Source: Geminicoccaceae bacterium
GTDB lineage: Bacteria > Pseudomonadota > Alphaproteobacteria > Geminicoccales > Geminicoccaceae
Reading direction: 5' to 3'
Assembly: GCA_028285265.1 (NCBI GenBank)
Contig: JANQPX010000002.1
Coordinates: 62,001-126,000, forward strand
Length of the DNA stretch: 64,000 nucleotides
This document shows positions 35,121 through 45,091 of this stretch, one piece after another. The translations under genes were made by a program, and so were the position numbers. The notes below the pieces were generated by a model. The model saw only the letters and a program-made list of their open reading frames with translations. It did not search any database and had not been told where the DNA came from. Numbering within the stretch: the first letter of the stretch is position 1; the number at the start of each line of letters is the position of its first letter.

Positions 35121-38100
35121 TTATGCCCGATCTTGATCCCAAACAACATCATACAATTCAATCGAATGAGTCAGTCCTTTCAAGTAGACATTGCCGACAT
35201 TGCTACAGGTGACGCCCTCCTCAATCGCATTTAAAGATGTCGTCTCTGAAACTAAGACTTTGCCAGGCTCGCATAGATCACAGATCCTGGATGCAATATG
35301 CAAAGCGAGACCAAAGGGCCCTTCGCTTCCAGCAATAACTTCACCTGAATGAACGCCAATGCGAATCCGCATTGGTGTGGCTTTCGAATCAGCATTATAG
35401 GCCTCGAACGCTCGCTGAACATCACAAGCACAACGGACTGCCGAACTTGCCGAGTCGAACGACATCAGGAAACCATCACCCGAATGTCGGATTTCATTGC
35501 CGCCATTTGCCCGCATGCAGGCCCGAACCATTAGATCGTGGATACGCATGATCCCGATAGCACGATGATCACCTAGACCCTCAAGCATCGGCGTCGACTT
35601 CTCGAGATCTGTGATCATGATGGTCATCGGTATTGATCGTTGTCCAACGACAGGAAGAGTGCCGAGTTTCTTGGCGAGCTGCCTTGATTCAGCAGCCAAC
35701 GTACGCGGACTTAACACAAGGGCTTCGGCTATTCTCTCGAACGGCTCGCCGCGTACAAGACAATCAAGAATGCTACGTTGGCGTAGAGCAGGCAGCGCTT
35801 CTACGTCATCGCAGGGATCGTAATTCTCGATCCGAACGTTAGCCGAATGCGCGAGCTGTTGGGCTTTCAGAAGCCAAGACTTCATGCCTAGAGCGCGAAA
35901 AAGGCGTGTTGCTTCCCGCAAACTGTGAACGGCTTTTTGCTCTTGCGCCTCACTTCTCGAGATCAAGATTCGCGCTAAGTCGTGATGGGCGCGCGCTAAT
36001 TCCGTTTTAGCATCTGTTTTCTGTAACTCTGCAATTACGCGACGCAACAGCCTTGTTGCCTTGTCGGTGTCGCCAGCAAGAAAGTATGCAGAGGCTAGAA
36101 CCCTAGGAACATAGAACACCCACCCATGTGTAAATGAGATTTTGTTTTTCCTCGCCCATTCCAGATTCTTGACGAGTTTTTTGTCAAAACCGCTAAACTG
36201 AAGAATAAAACAGATTTCAATAATTGCGCATGTTTCTGTAATTGTATATGCATTGGGTGATTTAAGGGACAAATCTTCTATATGCTTGACAATCTTTTTT
36301 TTACTAAAAGCTTTGTTCGACCTAAGTGAATTTTCGTCGGGATTGCAGATAACTTTGATGTATCGACGAAATAGCCTGCACGAGGCCTTCAGCCAAGAGC
36401 CCGGACTTTCGAAGATGCGTTCCGGTTGCTCCAAAGCTTCGATTGCGTCGTTGGCCCCGTCGCGATCTCCGAGCCAGCTGCGGGCACATGCGAGAGCGCG
36501 AAGCGCGATATAGGCTCCAAATGAATAACGCGAGCGCTGAAACGCCTTGAGGCCATCGCTGGCATACTGTTGGCAATCGTCGAAGGTGCCCGTCACGACT
36601 GCGAGTTTGGCTAATCCCGCAAGGGCCATGCATGCCTCGCCGGGATAGCGTGTCTGCCGAGTATGCTTCAGCCCGCGCAAAGCATTTTCTTTAGCAGCCT
36701 TAAGATCTCCCATCGCATAAAGGGATAGCGTCAGGCGTTGTCTTGGTATGTTTTCGAGCCATGGATCACCTGCGCGCTGCGCATGATCAATTGCTTTACG
36801 GTAGTGTGTAATGGCTTGCTCAACTCGTCCTAGCTGATGTTCTGCAAGCCCTAAAAATGTGCAAGCATCGTTGCTTAGACGGTCATCTCCAATACGCTCG
36901 CCCAAGACGAGTGCCTGCCGTGCTGCGGCGGCAGCAAGCTTGTTACTGCGCCCGTGTGAATACGCGTCCGATAGGCGCACCAGTATATAACCGCGTAGCG
37001 CCAAATCATCTTCACCAACGAGGCCCAACGCTGTCTTGAATGGCGTGAGATCAGGCACAGTCCCAATGGGAACTGATCGGATCAGTTGACGGGCCCTATG
37101 AACCTGACTTTCAGCAACGCCGCGGTGTTCCCCAATCTTCTCGAAGCCTTGGATAGCAAGGTCATACTGCGCGACGCAAGGCCCTTGATCCCAGGAGTAG
37201 CGAAAGCATGTCCCAGCTCTGAGATGAAGCTGAGAGCGTTCACATAGATCCGCTGTTGCCGAAGCAGCGGCTGCGTACGCATAGGCGGCATCGTTCCAAG
37301 CAAACACTGCTTCCGCGCGCTCAGCTGCGAGTCTGGCATATTTACTGGTCTTTTCGGGATCAGCAGATCGACCGGCGGCAATGAGATGCTTTGCGACGAG
37401 CCAAGGCTCTGCCTCGCTTCTAGCAGGATCAATCTCCTCAAGCTTCAATGCAATTTTGGCGTGAAGTCGACGGCGCTCCGACGGTTTTCGTCGACGATAA
37501 AGGCAGTGTTGGATTAGTGGATGCTCGAATTGATAGGTCGAGTCTCCACACTCCACAACATGATCTAGCGATTCGAGAATATCGACAATGCTGGCCTCCG
37601 CTAATTCGCTCACGGCGGCGAGATCTCGAACTTCGAATTCATCGCCGATATGCGCGGCAAATGTGAGTAGTTTGTCTGACTCTTGATCGAGTTCGCCGAG
37701 CTGCTCATCGATTGCTGCTGTAAGATCGGGGGGTAATTCGATGTCGTTTGATGATAGATTGCTAATCGCGAAGCCGCTATGCGACTCGATCTTTGCGCGT
37801 TGTTGCAGCTGCCGGACCGACGCTTTAACGAAGAGCGGATTGCCTTTGGTTGCCTGATAGATGGTATTGGTAAATTGAAAGGATGGGCGGAGGATTCCCA
37901 AGTCTTTGATGTAAGCAGCAACTGTATCCAGGTCTAGGCCACTTAGCTTCAAGCCGTCATGAGCCTCTTCACGCTCTAGTCGGGACAATACGCGTCCAAG
38001 TGGTCGTTCTGACGGCGTTGGACGTGTTGCAATTAATGTCATAACCCGAACGGGTTGGTATAAGCTCTGATCTAAGAGGCTAACGAGCAATTGAGTGGAA

Positions 38101-38633
38101 ATTTCGAGGCTCGGCATATCCAACCAGTGAAAGTCGTCAACCACTAGAAGAATTGGCGTATCTTTCTGCACTTGCATAAAAAAATCGACGAATTGCCCAT
38201 AATATCGACTCCGTTGTCCTTCCGTCTCATAGAGATGATGGTTTTCTAAACTCTCAGAGCTCTCGTGTCTCAGGAGCATTGAAGTAGAAAAAGCGACTGG
38301 CAGCTGTGCCGCGATGGAGTCCGATAAATCTATCCATGGTTGATACGGAGGTGCTTGACCTTGATGACCGCGGCCGAATCCAGGGACGACACCCATACGT
38401 TTCGCTTGCGCGACAAATTCGCGTATTAGGCGAGATTTGCCGATGCCTGCATCGCCAGTGATCACCGCCAAGCCCGGTTGACCAGCTAGGCTTTTTTCCA
38501 GAATGCGCCAAAGCCATGCAAACTCGTAGCTTCTTCCTAAGAAGCGAGAACTTGGCGTCTCAAGGTTGGCCCCGTGAGGCTTGTAGCTGCTAAAATCCGG
38601 ATCAGATACTAACATCTGCGAGGCGCCGATCAT
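35121..38633 (-). CDS. Large ATPase-TPR regulator with HTH and C-terminal nucleotide cyclase domain
   Basis: A 1170-residue cytoplasmic protein. Residues 30-300 are an AAA16-type ATPase: GRSYEF, Walker A GDAGIGKS (60-67), Walker B LLVVDD (162-167). A long helical TPR-like region follows to about residue 930. Residues 945-990 look like a LuxR-type helix-turn-helix (RQRSILDCLVRGEPFERIAE and LSPRTLAAESRQLAKKLG). Residues 1000-1165 form a class III cyclase domain with both metal Asp residues, in MITDLEKSTP (Asp1009) and HSGDGFLMSF (Asp1053), and IRIGVHSGEVIAG. In better-known relatives the cyclase precedes the ATPase, so the order is reversed and an HTH is added. It likely senses a signal and makes a cyclic nucleotide or regulates transcription, or both. 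Confidence 0.82.
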   Translation of the reverse strand: MIGASQMLVSDPDFSSYKPHGANLETPSSRFLGRSYEFAWLWRILEKSLAGQPGLAVITGDAGIGKSRLIREFVAQAKRMGVVPGFGRGHQGQAPPYQPWIDLSDSIAAQLPVAFSTSMLLRHESSESLENHHLYETEGQRSRYYGQFVDFFMQVQKDTPILLVVDDFHWLDMPSLEISTQLLVSLLDQSLYQPVRVMTLIATRPTPSERPLGRVLSRLEREEAHDGLKLSGLDLDTVAAYIKDLGILRPSFQFTNTIYQATKGNPLFVKASVRQLQQRAKIESHSGFAISNLSSNDIELPPDLTAAIDEQLGELDQESDKLLTFAAHIGDEFEVRDLAAVSELAEASIVDILESLDHVVECGDSTYQFEHPLIQHCLYRRRKPSERRRLHAKIALKLEEIDPARSEAEPWLVAKHLIAAGRSADPEKTSKYARLAAERAEAVFAWNDAAYAYAAAASATADLCERSQLHLRAGTCFRYSWDQGPCVAQYDLAIQGFEKIGEHRGVAESQVHRARQLIRSVPIGTVPDLTPFKTALGLVGEDDLALRGYILVRLSDAYSHGRSNKLAAAAARQALVLGERIGDDRLSNDACTFLGLAEHQLGRVEQAITHYRKAIDHAQRAGDPWLENIPRQRLTLSLYAMGDLKAAKENALRGLKHTRQTRYPGEACMALAGLAKLAVVTGTFDDCQQYASDGLKAFQRSRYSFGAYIALRALACARSWLGDRDGANDAIEALEQPERIFESPGSWLKASCRLFRRYIKVICNPDENSLRSNKAFSKKKIVKHIEDLSLKSPNAYTITETCAIIEICFILQFSGFDKKLVKNLEWARKNKISFTHGWVFYVPRVLASAYFLAGDTDKATRLLRRVIAELQKTDAKTELARAHHDLARILISRSEAQEQKAVHSLREATRLFRALGMKSWLLKAQQLAHSANVRIENYDPCDDVEALPALRQRSILDCLVRGEPFERIAEALVLSPRTLAAESRQLAKKLGTLPVVGQRSIPMTIMITDLEKSTPMLEGLGDHRAIGIMRIHDLMVRACMRANGGNEIRHSGDGFLMSFDSASSAVRCACDVQRAFEAYNADSKATPMRIRIGVHSGEVIAGSEGPFGLALHIASRICDLCEPGKVLVSETTSLNAIEEGVTCSNVGNVYLKGLTHSIELYDVVWDQDRA

Positions 38634-38924
38634 TACATAATAAAGCTACTTAAATCACAAATATCGAGTATAGCCTTCCACTTGATTTAGGTCATCTAAA
38701 AGTACGCTTAGTCGATTGATCAACAGTACAGTCAGTGTCCATCTGGGGCGACGTCGTCAACACTTGCAGCATGAGTCTAAGGGTTTTCCTCGATATCCGC
38801 TCTAGTGCACCGAAGACGTTGCTGACCACGCTAGCACCCAGGCTGGCACTCACCAGGAGGCTGTTTGACCATAACCGCTTGCCACATCGGGGTTTCTGGT
38901 CGTGGTAGTCAGGCCAGCCGATCT
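38634..38924. other. Intergenic region upstream of the large regulator
   Basis: AT-rich near 38634-38720, where the promoter of the minus-strand regulator should lie. The right part may be the decayed N-terminal half of the dehydrogenase remnant that becomes recognisable at about 38940. Confidence 0.3.
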
Positions 38925-39445
38925 ATCGTCATGCGCTCTAAGCCGTCGGCGTTGAAATCATCGCTTATGTTTTTTTGCCCGAGCAAGCCGCTGCCTCATT
39001 AGGAGTCGAATTTATGGGCAAAGCCGTACTTCTGAAGTGCTCCGATTTCATGCTGATGCAAGCACCGATGACCTTTGAGACTAGGCTTTATTGAGTGATG
39101 TGGAACTCGCTGCGACGATGCCGGGGGGATCGCGGTGAACACAGGCCGTGGATCGACCGTCGACGATAAGGCACTTTATTGCACACGCACCGAAGGCACG
39201 CTTGCGGCAACCGGTCTCGACGGCCCCAAAGAAGAGCCTGCCAACCGCGCAGCCTGGATGCCTGACGACAACCCAATTTTCAAGCTTCCCAATGTGGTAA
39301 TGACCTCGCACGCAGCGAGGTATTCGGCAGAGTCGATCCGAGCTGTGCGAGAGACTTCCGCTAAAGAAGTCGCCCTTGTTCCCACCGGCCAAACACCACG
39401 GTTTCCCATCAATGCCGATAGGCTGACCAACATCTGAAATCCGAT
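38925..39445 (+). pseudogene. 2-hydroxyacid dehydrogenase remnant, copy B (longer copy)
   Basis: Three pieces of a D-3-phosphoglycerate-dehydrogenase-type gene are visible in order: AVGVEIIAYVFLPEQAAASL then LLKCSDFMLMQAPMTFETRL (about 38948-39090, ending in a TGA/TAG-rich break), IAVNTGRGSTVDDKALY (39129-39180), and GTLAATGLDGPKEEPAN through LPNVVMTSHAARYSAESIRA (39192-39437). At least one frameshift and one stop separate them. The second half is repeated at 32294-32544. Confidence 0.75.
39190..39445 (+). repeat. Direct repeat, copy B (partner at 32294-32544)
   Basis: Same orientation and same gene region as copy A. The two share their right boundary CAACATCTGAAATCCGAT and several blocks of more than ten identical bases. 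Copy B keeps more of the original gene to its left. Confidence 0.8.
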
Positions 39446-39523
39446 AGCGCCGAGGCAAAAGTTGCGAGCATCTGACAACAGTCATTTGATCACATCCGGC
39501 AAGCTTGCAGCAGCATTGCTCGT

Positions 39524-40435
39524 CTACTCTGTCGGTGTGTCACCAACCTCAAAATTGAACAGGGCTTGGTCAAATCTACTGTATTCCTCGTAGCGCAGAA
39601 GATCGTATAGGTCCCGACGGTGTTGCATCCTATCGAGAATGCCATTTTGGTCGCCATCACGGAGGATGGCGTCAAGGCCGCGATCGACTTCGCCCATGGC
39701 GAGACGGAGCGTGGTCACAGGATAAATGACCAAGTTGAAGCCGAGGTTCTCAAGCTCTGATTTATGGAGCAAGCGGCTCTTGCCGAATTCGGTCATATTC
39801 GCAAGAAGTGGGACGTCGATCGAAGCTCGAATCGTCTCGAACTCTTTCTCGTTTTGCATCGCTTCTGGGAAGATCATGTTAGCCCCGGCGTCGACATAGG
39901 CCTTCATGCGGTCGATCGCTTTGTCCAGGCCTTCGACCGCACGAGCGTCCGAGCGAGCGATGACGCAAAAGTTGTCATCGATCTTCGCGTCGGCGGCCGC
40001 ACGTACACGCTGGGTCATGACAACGGTGTCGACGACTTCCTTGCCATCGAGATGACCGCAGCGTTTGGGCATGAGCTGATCTTCGATATGGCAGCCCACA
40101 AGGCCAGCCTCTTCCATTAAACGAACCGAGCGCGCGGCGCTCATCGGTTCGCCGAAACCGGTGTCGATGTCAATGATCGTAGGAAGATCAGTGACGCGTG
40201 CGATTTGGCGGCCGCGCATGACAAACTCATCAAGCGTGGCGATGCCGATATCGGGCAGGCAAAGATCGGCGGACATGACACCGCCCGATACATAGACACC
40301 GTCGAAACCCTTCCGCTCGATCAATTGCGCACAGAGTGGATTAAATGCGCCAGGGAAACGATGGAGTTTGCCGTCGGCCAGCATTGCCCTGAAATCGGCA
40401 CGCTTTTGATCAGGCGTCTTCTTGGTAAACAACAT
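39524..40435 (-). CDS. prpB: 2-methylisocitrate lyase
   Basis: A 303-residue enzyme of the isocitrate lyase/PEP mutase family. The active-site loop reads MPKRCGHLDGKEVV near residue 125, the KRCGH form of methylisocitrate lyases, and VYVSGGVMSADLCLPDIG near 50 is the substrate-binding strand; DIDTGFGEP carries the metal-binding Asp. It splits 2-methylisocitrate into pyruvate and succinate, the last step of the methylcitrate cycle for propionyl-CoA. Its ATG overlaps the prpD stop codon by one base (TGATG), so the two are translated together. Confidence 0.88.
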   Translation of the reverse strand: MLFTKKTPDQKRADFRAMLADGKLHRFPGAFNPLCAQLIERKGFDGVYVSGGVMSADLCLPDIGIATLDEFVMRGRQIARVTDLPTIIDIDTGFGEPMSAARSVRLMEEAGLVGCHIEDQLMPKRCGHLDGKEVVDTVVMTQRVRAAADAKIDDNFCVIARSDARAVEGLDKAIDRMKAYVDAGANMIFPEAMQNEKEFETIRASIDVPLLANMTEFGKSRLLHKSELENLGFNLVIYPVTTLRLAMGEVDRGLDAILRDGDQNGILDRMQHRRDLYDLLRYEEYSRFDQALFNFEVGDTPTE

Positions 40436-41967
40436 CAGAAAATGCCCCCTGCAAGATTCTCGACCAGGTAGCCATCGGGCACCGTAGGATTGAGTGCACG
40501 AACGTCGTCGGCGCTGAGGTCCGGCAGGCGCTGCACGAGTTCAAGAAAGCGCGCACTCTCTGCCGGGTCTAGGATATCGTCAGTGAGGACTTTGAACTTG
40601 TTGACGTATTCATTTCGCCCAAACGGTCTGGCGCCGAGTGGATGGGCGTTGGCGACAGCGATCTCGTCTTCGACGACGTGGCCGTCCTCCATCGTAATGA
40701 CCACGCGCGCGCCGAACGCCTTCTCCATCGGATCGTGCGAGTGATAGCGCCGGGTCCACTCCGGGTCCTCGACCGTCGAGATTTTTCTCCAGAGCCTAAC
40801 GGTATCTGGGCGTTTCGCGCGTTCGGGCGCGTAGCTATCGACATGATGCCAACGCCCGTCCTGCAGCGCGACGGCGACGATATACATGATCGAGTGGTCG
40901 AGTGTTTCTCGTGACGCATCCGGACTGAACTTCTGCGGATCGCCGGAACCCGTGCCGATCACGTTGTGGGTGTGATGCGAAGTTTGCAGCACAACCGATT
41001 TGATCTTGTCAAAGTCGTCGATTGTCCTGCCCATCTTGAACGCTAGATCGATCAGCGCTTGTGACTGATATTCGGCGGAATGCTCTTTTGTGTACGTTTC
41101 CATGATCGCGCGCTTGGATTCGCCCGGCCCTGGCAGCGGCACGACATAGGTTGGCTCATAGGGGGATTGACCCTGATCGCGCGCCGTCCGTCCGTTGAGG
41201 ATAAAAGCGAGAACCGAGTCTTCACCTTCATAGATCGGGCTTGGCGCACCTTCCCCCCGCATACATCGGTCGACGGCTTCGATCGCGGTCTTGCCGGCGT
41301 AAGCGGGCGCGAAGGCTTTCCATGATGAGATCTCGCCCTTTCGCGATTGCCGGGTGGTGATCGTGCAGTGCAATCCTTGCTGAATGGCCTGATAGGTCAC
41401 TTCTTTGCTTAGGCCTAACAGGGTCGCCAAGCCGGCGGCGGCTGATGGGCCGATATGCGCGATGTGATCGATCTTGTGCTCATGCAGGCAGATGCCCTTC
41501 ACCAAATTGACCTGGACCTCATAGGCCGTGGCAATGCCACGAAGAAGTGCGGCACCGTCCTTGCCGCATTGTTGGGCGACGGCGAGCAGCGGCGGAATGT
41601 TGTCTCCTGGATGCGAATAATCGGCAGCGAGGAAGGTGTCATGAAAATCCAGTTCGCGTACGGCCGTGCCATTTGCCCAGGCCGCCCATTCTGCACAGAC
41701 CGTGACATCAGCAGAGGGACCGAACAATGTGGCGCCGACATGGCGTGGATGCGCCAATGCCATAGCCCGCGCTGATCTGATCGGCCCACGATTGAGCGAT
41801 GCGATCGCCACGGATGCATTATCGATGATGCGATTGATCACCATGTCCGTGACATCGTTATCGATCGGTACGGGATCAGCCGCGACCTCGGCCATCTTCC
41901 AGGCAAGCTGCTGTTCCTTTGGAAGCTCATCTTTGGATGGCGACGCGTGTACTTTGTGGTTCAGCAT
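40435..41967 (-). CDS. prpD: 2-methylcitrate dehydratase (MmgE/PrpD family)
   Basis: A 510-residue MmgE/PrpD-family protein, close to the family length. The hallmark [20 protein letters not shown] at about residue 98, [16 protein letters not shown] near 170 and [16 protein letters not shown] near 385 fit PrpD. It dehydrates 2-methylcitrate to 2-methylaconitate or directly provides the next intermediate. The coupling to prpB supports a methylcitrate-cycle role; prpC (methylcitrate synthase) and a PrpR-type regulator are not in this window. Confidence 0.88.
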   Translation of the reverse strand: MLNHKVHASPSKDELPKEQQLAWKMAEVAADPVPIDNDVTDMVINRIIDNASVAIASLNRGPIRSARAMALAHPRHVGATLFGPSADVTVCAEWAAWANGTAVRELDFHDTFLAADYSHPGDNIPPLLAVAQQCGKDGAALLRGIATAYEVQVNLVKGICLHEHKIDHIAHIGPSAAAGLATLLGLSKEVTYQAIQQGLHCTITTRQSRKGEISSWKAFAPAYAGKTAIEAVDRCMRGEGAPSPIYEGEDSVLAFILNGRTARDQGQSPYEPTYVVPLPGPGESKRAIMETYTKEHSAEYQSQALIDLAFKMGRTIDDFDKIKSVVLQTSHHTHNVIGTGSGDPQKFSPDASRETLDHSIMYIVAVALQDGRWHHVDSYAPERAKRPDTVRLWRKISTVEDPEWTRRYHSHDPMEKAFGARVVITMEDGHVVEDEIAVANAHPLGARPFGRNEYVNKFKVLTDDILDPAESARFLELVQRLPDLSADDVRALNPTVPDGYLVENLAGGIF

Positions 41968-42336
41968 AGCCTAACTCTCACCTGCTTCGATCGACGTTCA
42001 GTCTTTGCCTATCGAAAATCGCCACAGGTGAACAGTGGCATAAGGTCTTCCTGGTCCCTCGTTACGGCCTTGCGCCAGGTCATCGTGGTAAAGGTCAGGC
42101 GATAGGCGTGCATCAGACCTGGCCGGACCTCGTTTCGTCTTTTGGGTTCAAACCTGGCCCCGATTATCTTGGTTCAGCCCAACCGTCGCCTGCCACCTGA
42201 CTGTTAGAGGCGGTTGGTTTACCAGGGGTGCACGTTGTTGATGCTCGTCAAAAGCAAACGGCGCTAGCCCGACGGAGACCGCCGGACCTTGCCTTTGGGA
42301 CCGCGCTTTGGCGCGGCCCCTTCATGCTTACATCTA
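41968..42336. other. Intergenic region between prpD and the YHS gene
   Basis: No intact gene seen. The left part should hold the prpDB promoter. A hairpin at 42297-42319 near the right end belongs to the YHS gene. Confidence 0.35.
42297..42319 (-). terminator. Terminator-like hairpin after the YHS gene
   Basis: CCGCGC at 42301-42306 pairs with GCGCGG at 42311-42316 around TTTG, extended by GGG/CCC outside a one-base bulge. It lies 17 bases past the stop of the YHS gene. No T run on the minus strand. Confidence 0.5.
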
Positions 42337-42870
42337 TCAGAGAGCACCCTGAGTCAGACCGGCGGGCGGGCTGGACTCCAGGCTGGCGTCGCCGATGGAG
42401 CGAATGATCGGCCAGTTGTTTTCAGCGCCTCGGATGAAGCCCGGGACGTCGGTCAGCCAGCGCTCCTGAACGTTTTTGTTGAGATTGAGGTAGAGCTTAT
42501 CGTCAACGACCTTCCAGGCGTGAGGATCGCCATCGAATTTGCGGCCCATCGCCGTGCCGAATGCGCAATAACCGCCATATTGCGGTGCATACTTGGCTGG
42601 GTCTGCAGTGAAGGCGTCGCGATGCTCCGCGCTAGCAAAGCGATAGGTGGCACCGTCGTAGGTCGCCTGAAACTCATCGGAGCCCTCAGTCGGTTGGCCC
42701 TTGGTGAAGTAGGCGACAACGTCGTAGCCGTGCACCGCATAGCCGCTGTTGATGTTGACCTCTGTCTCCGCCGTCGCCGAGCCAGCGAGCGTAGCAAGAG
42801 CCAGGCCGACGCCGATTACCGCAGTGCGAATCGTGCGAAAGAACGTGCTGTGAACTGCAAGGCTGGTCAT
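42337..42870 (-). CDS. Exported YHS-domain protein
   Basis: A 177-residue protein with a signal peptide (TAVIGVGLALATLAGSATA, cut before ETEVN). The mature part holds a YHS domain with GYAVHGYDVVAYFTKGQP and YGGYCAFGTAMG, a pattern in periplasmic proteins thought to bind metals or haem through the conserved Tyr, His and Cys. It is divergent from the LysR gene at 43042, which probably regulates it. Confidence 0.85.
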   Translation of the reverse strand: MTSLAVHSTFFRTIRTAVIGVGLALATLAGSATAETEVNINSGYAVHGYDVVAYFTKGQPTEGSDEFQATYDGATYRFASAEHRDAFTADPAKYAPQYGGYCAFGTAMGRKFDGDPHAWKVVDDKLYLNLNKNVQERWLTDVPGFIRGAENNWPIIRSIGDASLESSPPAGLTQGAL

Positions 42871-42954
42871 CTCTTTGAACTCCTCCGTTGGGAACCTTAT
42901 CTCTCGATGTCACCAAGATGGGCTTCCTGGAGAGCGAAGGAAAATACTGAGTTT

Positions 42955-42969
42955 CTATCGATCAAATAG
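42955..42969. promoter_or_regulatory. LysR-type box between YHS gene and LysR gene
   Basis: CTATCGATCAAATAG is a dyad (CTAT-N7-ATAG) of the LysR class, in the middle of the 171-base divergent region. It is the best candidate operator for the flanking regulator. Confidence 0.5.
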
Positions 42970-43041
42970 GCAGTGTCTATTGATGTTCGCACTGGCAAGG
43001 GGATATTCTTCAAAACTCCGTGATAATCAAAGGTTTTTGCT

Positions 43042-43926
43042 ATGGAAATGCACCAGGTGCGCTACTTTTTGGCGGTCTCGGAGACCTTGAACTTCACCCG
43101 GGCGGCAGAGCAGTGTCATGTGGCGCAGCCTTCTTTGACCAGCGCCATCAAAAAGCTGGAGGCGAGACTAGGGGGCGAGCTCTTTCATCGCGAGCGCAAC
43201 CGCACTCATTTGACCGAGTTGGGACGCCTGGTGCTGCCTCATATGGAACGGATCAGCGAGGCCGCAGCTGCGGCTGAGGCGGATGCAGCCGGATTTAGGA
43301 CTCTAGAAAACCCCACTTTGCATTTGGGTGTGATGTCGACAATCGCCGCCCGGCAAATGATCGACTTCGTCGCGGCTTTAAACAAAACCCTGCCCAATCT
43401 CAACCTGACCATTCGTGAGGCTGCGGGCAAAAGTCTGGTCAAGGATCTGCTGGAGGGAGACATCGACATCGCTCTTCTGGCCCTGCCTGGATTCCCCGAT
43501 GCATTCCACACGACCAGCCTTTACAGCGAGCGTTATACCGTAGCCTTCGCCAGTGGCCACCGCTTTGAAATGTTGAATGAAGTCCCTGTGACCGAGCTTA
43601 ACGGCGAGGATTATCTGGTCCGGCTGCATTGCGAGTTTACGGACCATTTCGAGGCTTTGGGAATCAAGGAGGGATTTGAGGCGAATGTACGCTACTCGAC
43701 GGAGCGGGAGGACTGGATCCAGGCCATGGTGCTGGCTGGGGTCGGCTGCAGTATTATGCCGGAGTTCGGCCCGCAGATGCCTGGAATCATGACCCGGCCG
43801 GTCACGGCGCCGGCGGTTTCGCGGACCGTGTCACTGGTCACAGTTGCCGGTCGCCGCTATACCCCGGCCATCGATGCCTTTGTTCGGGTGGCCAGGCGTC
43901 ACGACTGGCCTGGGCAGCGACTATAG
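43042..43926 (+). CDS. LysR-family transcriptional regulator
   Basis: A 294-residue regulator with the LysR winged helix at residues 1-60 (MEMHQVRYFLAVSETLNFTRAAEQCHV region, recognition helix QPSLTSAIKKLE). The effector domain starts near residue 90. The HQVRYFLAV start and the NFTRAAE helix resemble OxyR/CysB-like subgroups responding to oxidants or aromatic acids, but the ligand is unknown. Divergent from the exported YHS protein, with a CTAT-N7-ATAG dyad between. Confidence 0.9.
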   Translation: MEMHQVRYFLAVSETLNFTRAAEQCHVAQPSLTSAIKKLEARLGGELFHRERNRTHLTELGRLVLPHMERISEAAAAAEADAAGFRTLENPTLHLGVMSTIAARQMIDFVAALNKTLPNLNLTIREAAGKSLVKDLLEGDIDIALLALPGFPDAFHTTSLYSERYTVAFASGHRFEMLNEVPVTELNGEDYLVRLHCEFTDHFEALGIKEGFEANVRYSTEREDWIQAMVLAGVGCSIMPEFGPQMPGIMTRPVTAPAVSRTVSLVTVAGRRYTPAIDAFVRVARRHDWPGQRL

Positions 43927-44405
43927 ATCTTGTCATGACGTTGGCCGTTCTTCAGCGTCTCTCTCTCTGAGATTGGTAAAAGCCATCCCATTGGTTCGAA
44001 TAGCTGTGACGGAACGGGGCCAAATGACGACCACTGCGGCCGGCATAGAACGATGGCGTTCGCGCGCTCCATTGCCGGTAGCACCTCAGCCTCGATGTAC
44101 TGTAGCTCCGGGTGAGATCGTCAAGGCACGTTCGTTTGTCCCGGATTTGTCGACATCTCGCACGGGGCGCATGCTACGGTTGGAGGCGATAGCTATCTCG
44201 GTCATATGAGCCCGGTCGTCGTCGAACACCAGTCGGCCGGACTCTTTGGAATTGCCCACAAGAACGGGGGAAGACGGGAGTTCGATCTTGAGGCTGTGAA
44301 CAGTCAATTGTCCTGAACCAACAACGTGACAGACACCAAGCGAAGCTGCCTCAAAACCTATGCTGGGGTCATGACTGGTATCAGAACCCTTGCCTCCGAG
44401 ACTTG
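43927..44405. other. Intergenic region, no supported gene
   Basis: About 480 bases. A minus-strand frame of 73 codons at 44086-44307 looks somewhat protein-like (LKIELPSSPVLVGNSKES) but has no family match and no ribosome binding site; it may be a relic. No repeat or terminator found. Confidence 0.3.
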
Positions 44406-44762
44406 TTAGATGCGCGGCTTGGGGGCTGGTTGGCGGTCTGAGTCACCTGAGTTTGGCTCACCTTTGGGTTCGATTAAGAGGACTTTGACCTCTTTCTCAG
44501 CACGAGGGCGATGAACAATGCCTTTCGGGACGACAAACAGCTCACCAGCTTTTACTGTCCGGGACGGAGCTCCCTCAATATCCATCTCCATCTCACCCTC
44601 CAGAACGTAAAAGAAATCATCTGTCGTATCGTGTTTGTGGAATGGATATTCGCCTATGAATTTAACGACCATGACGTCGTTGTCGTTATAGTCCGCAATC
44701 ACATGGGGATCCCAGTGGCTAGAGAATTGGCCCAACTTTTCTCCGAGGTTAACTGTCTTCAT
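44406..44762 (-). CDS. Cupin-domain protein
   Basis: A 118-residue single-domain cupin. The metal-binding motif 1 is PFHKHDTTDDFFYVLEGE (two His and a Glu) and motif 2 lies near FVVPKGIVHRPRAE. The ATG at 44762 is preferred over 44819 because AGGAG lies eight bases upstream. Likely a small metal-dependent enzyme or sugar-binding protein; the substrate is unknown and no neighbour helps. Confidence 0.85.
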   Translation of the reverse strand: MKTVNLGEKLGQFSSHWDPHVIADYNDNDVMVVKFIGEYPFHKHDTTDDFFYVLEGEMEMDIEGAPSRTVKAGELFVVPKGIVHRPRAEKEVKVLLIEPKGEPNSGDSDRQPAPKPRI

Positions 44763-45091
44763 CCGCGTGCTCCTGTTTCTGATTGCCTTTATTGTTGCCG
44801 GAAGCGGCCATCTTTCCAACAGCAGCGAACGCTTGCTTGTCCTCGATTATAATCGATCTGCCAGTCTTGTGGGTTCAGGGAGAGCACATGAGTTGCCGGA
44901 GAGCCTCGGGCTACGAAGTTGAACGCTAGCCAATGTCACGTTCCAAAAGTCGGTCTTTTGCAGGTTCTCAGCTCGACAGCGGACCTCTGCCGGAAGGCGC
45001 TCATGCGTGCAGTTTCTCCAAGGCAGATACGAGCGACGAAACGACTTTTGATAAGGAGCCTTTTGGCACAGCCAGCTGGCGTATGAGCGAG
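44763..45091. other. Intergenic region, no gene seen
   Basis: About 330 bases between the cupin gene and the following minus-strand gene. Holds the cupin promoter by position; nothing else stands out. Confidence 0.35.

Noticed and set aside
42289..42969. 226-codon plus-strand frame over the YHS gene
   Set aside because: It is antisense to a clear exported YHS protein and has no motif of its own.
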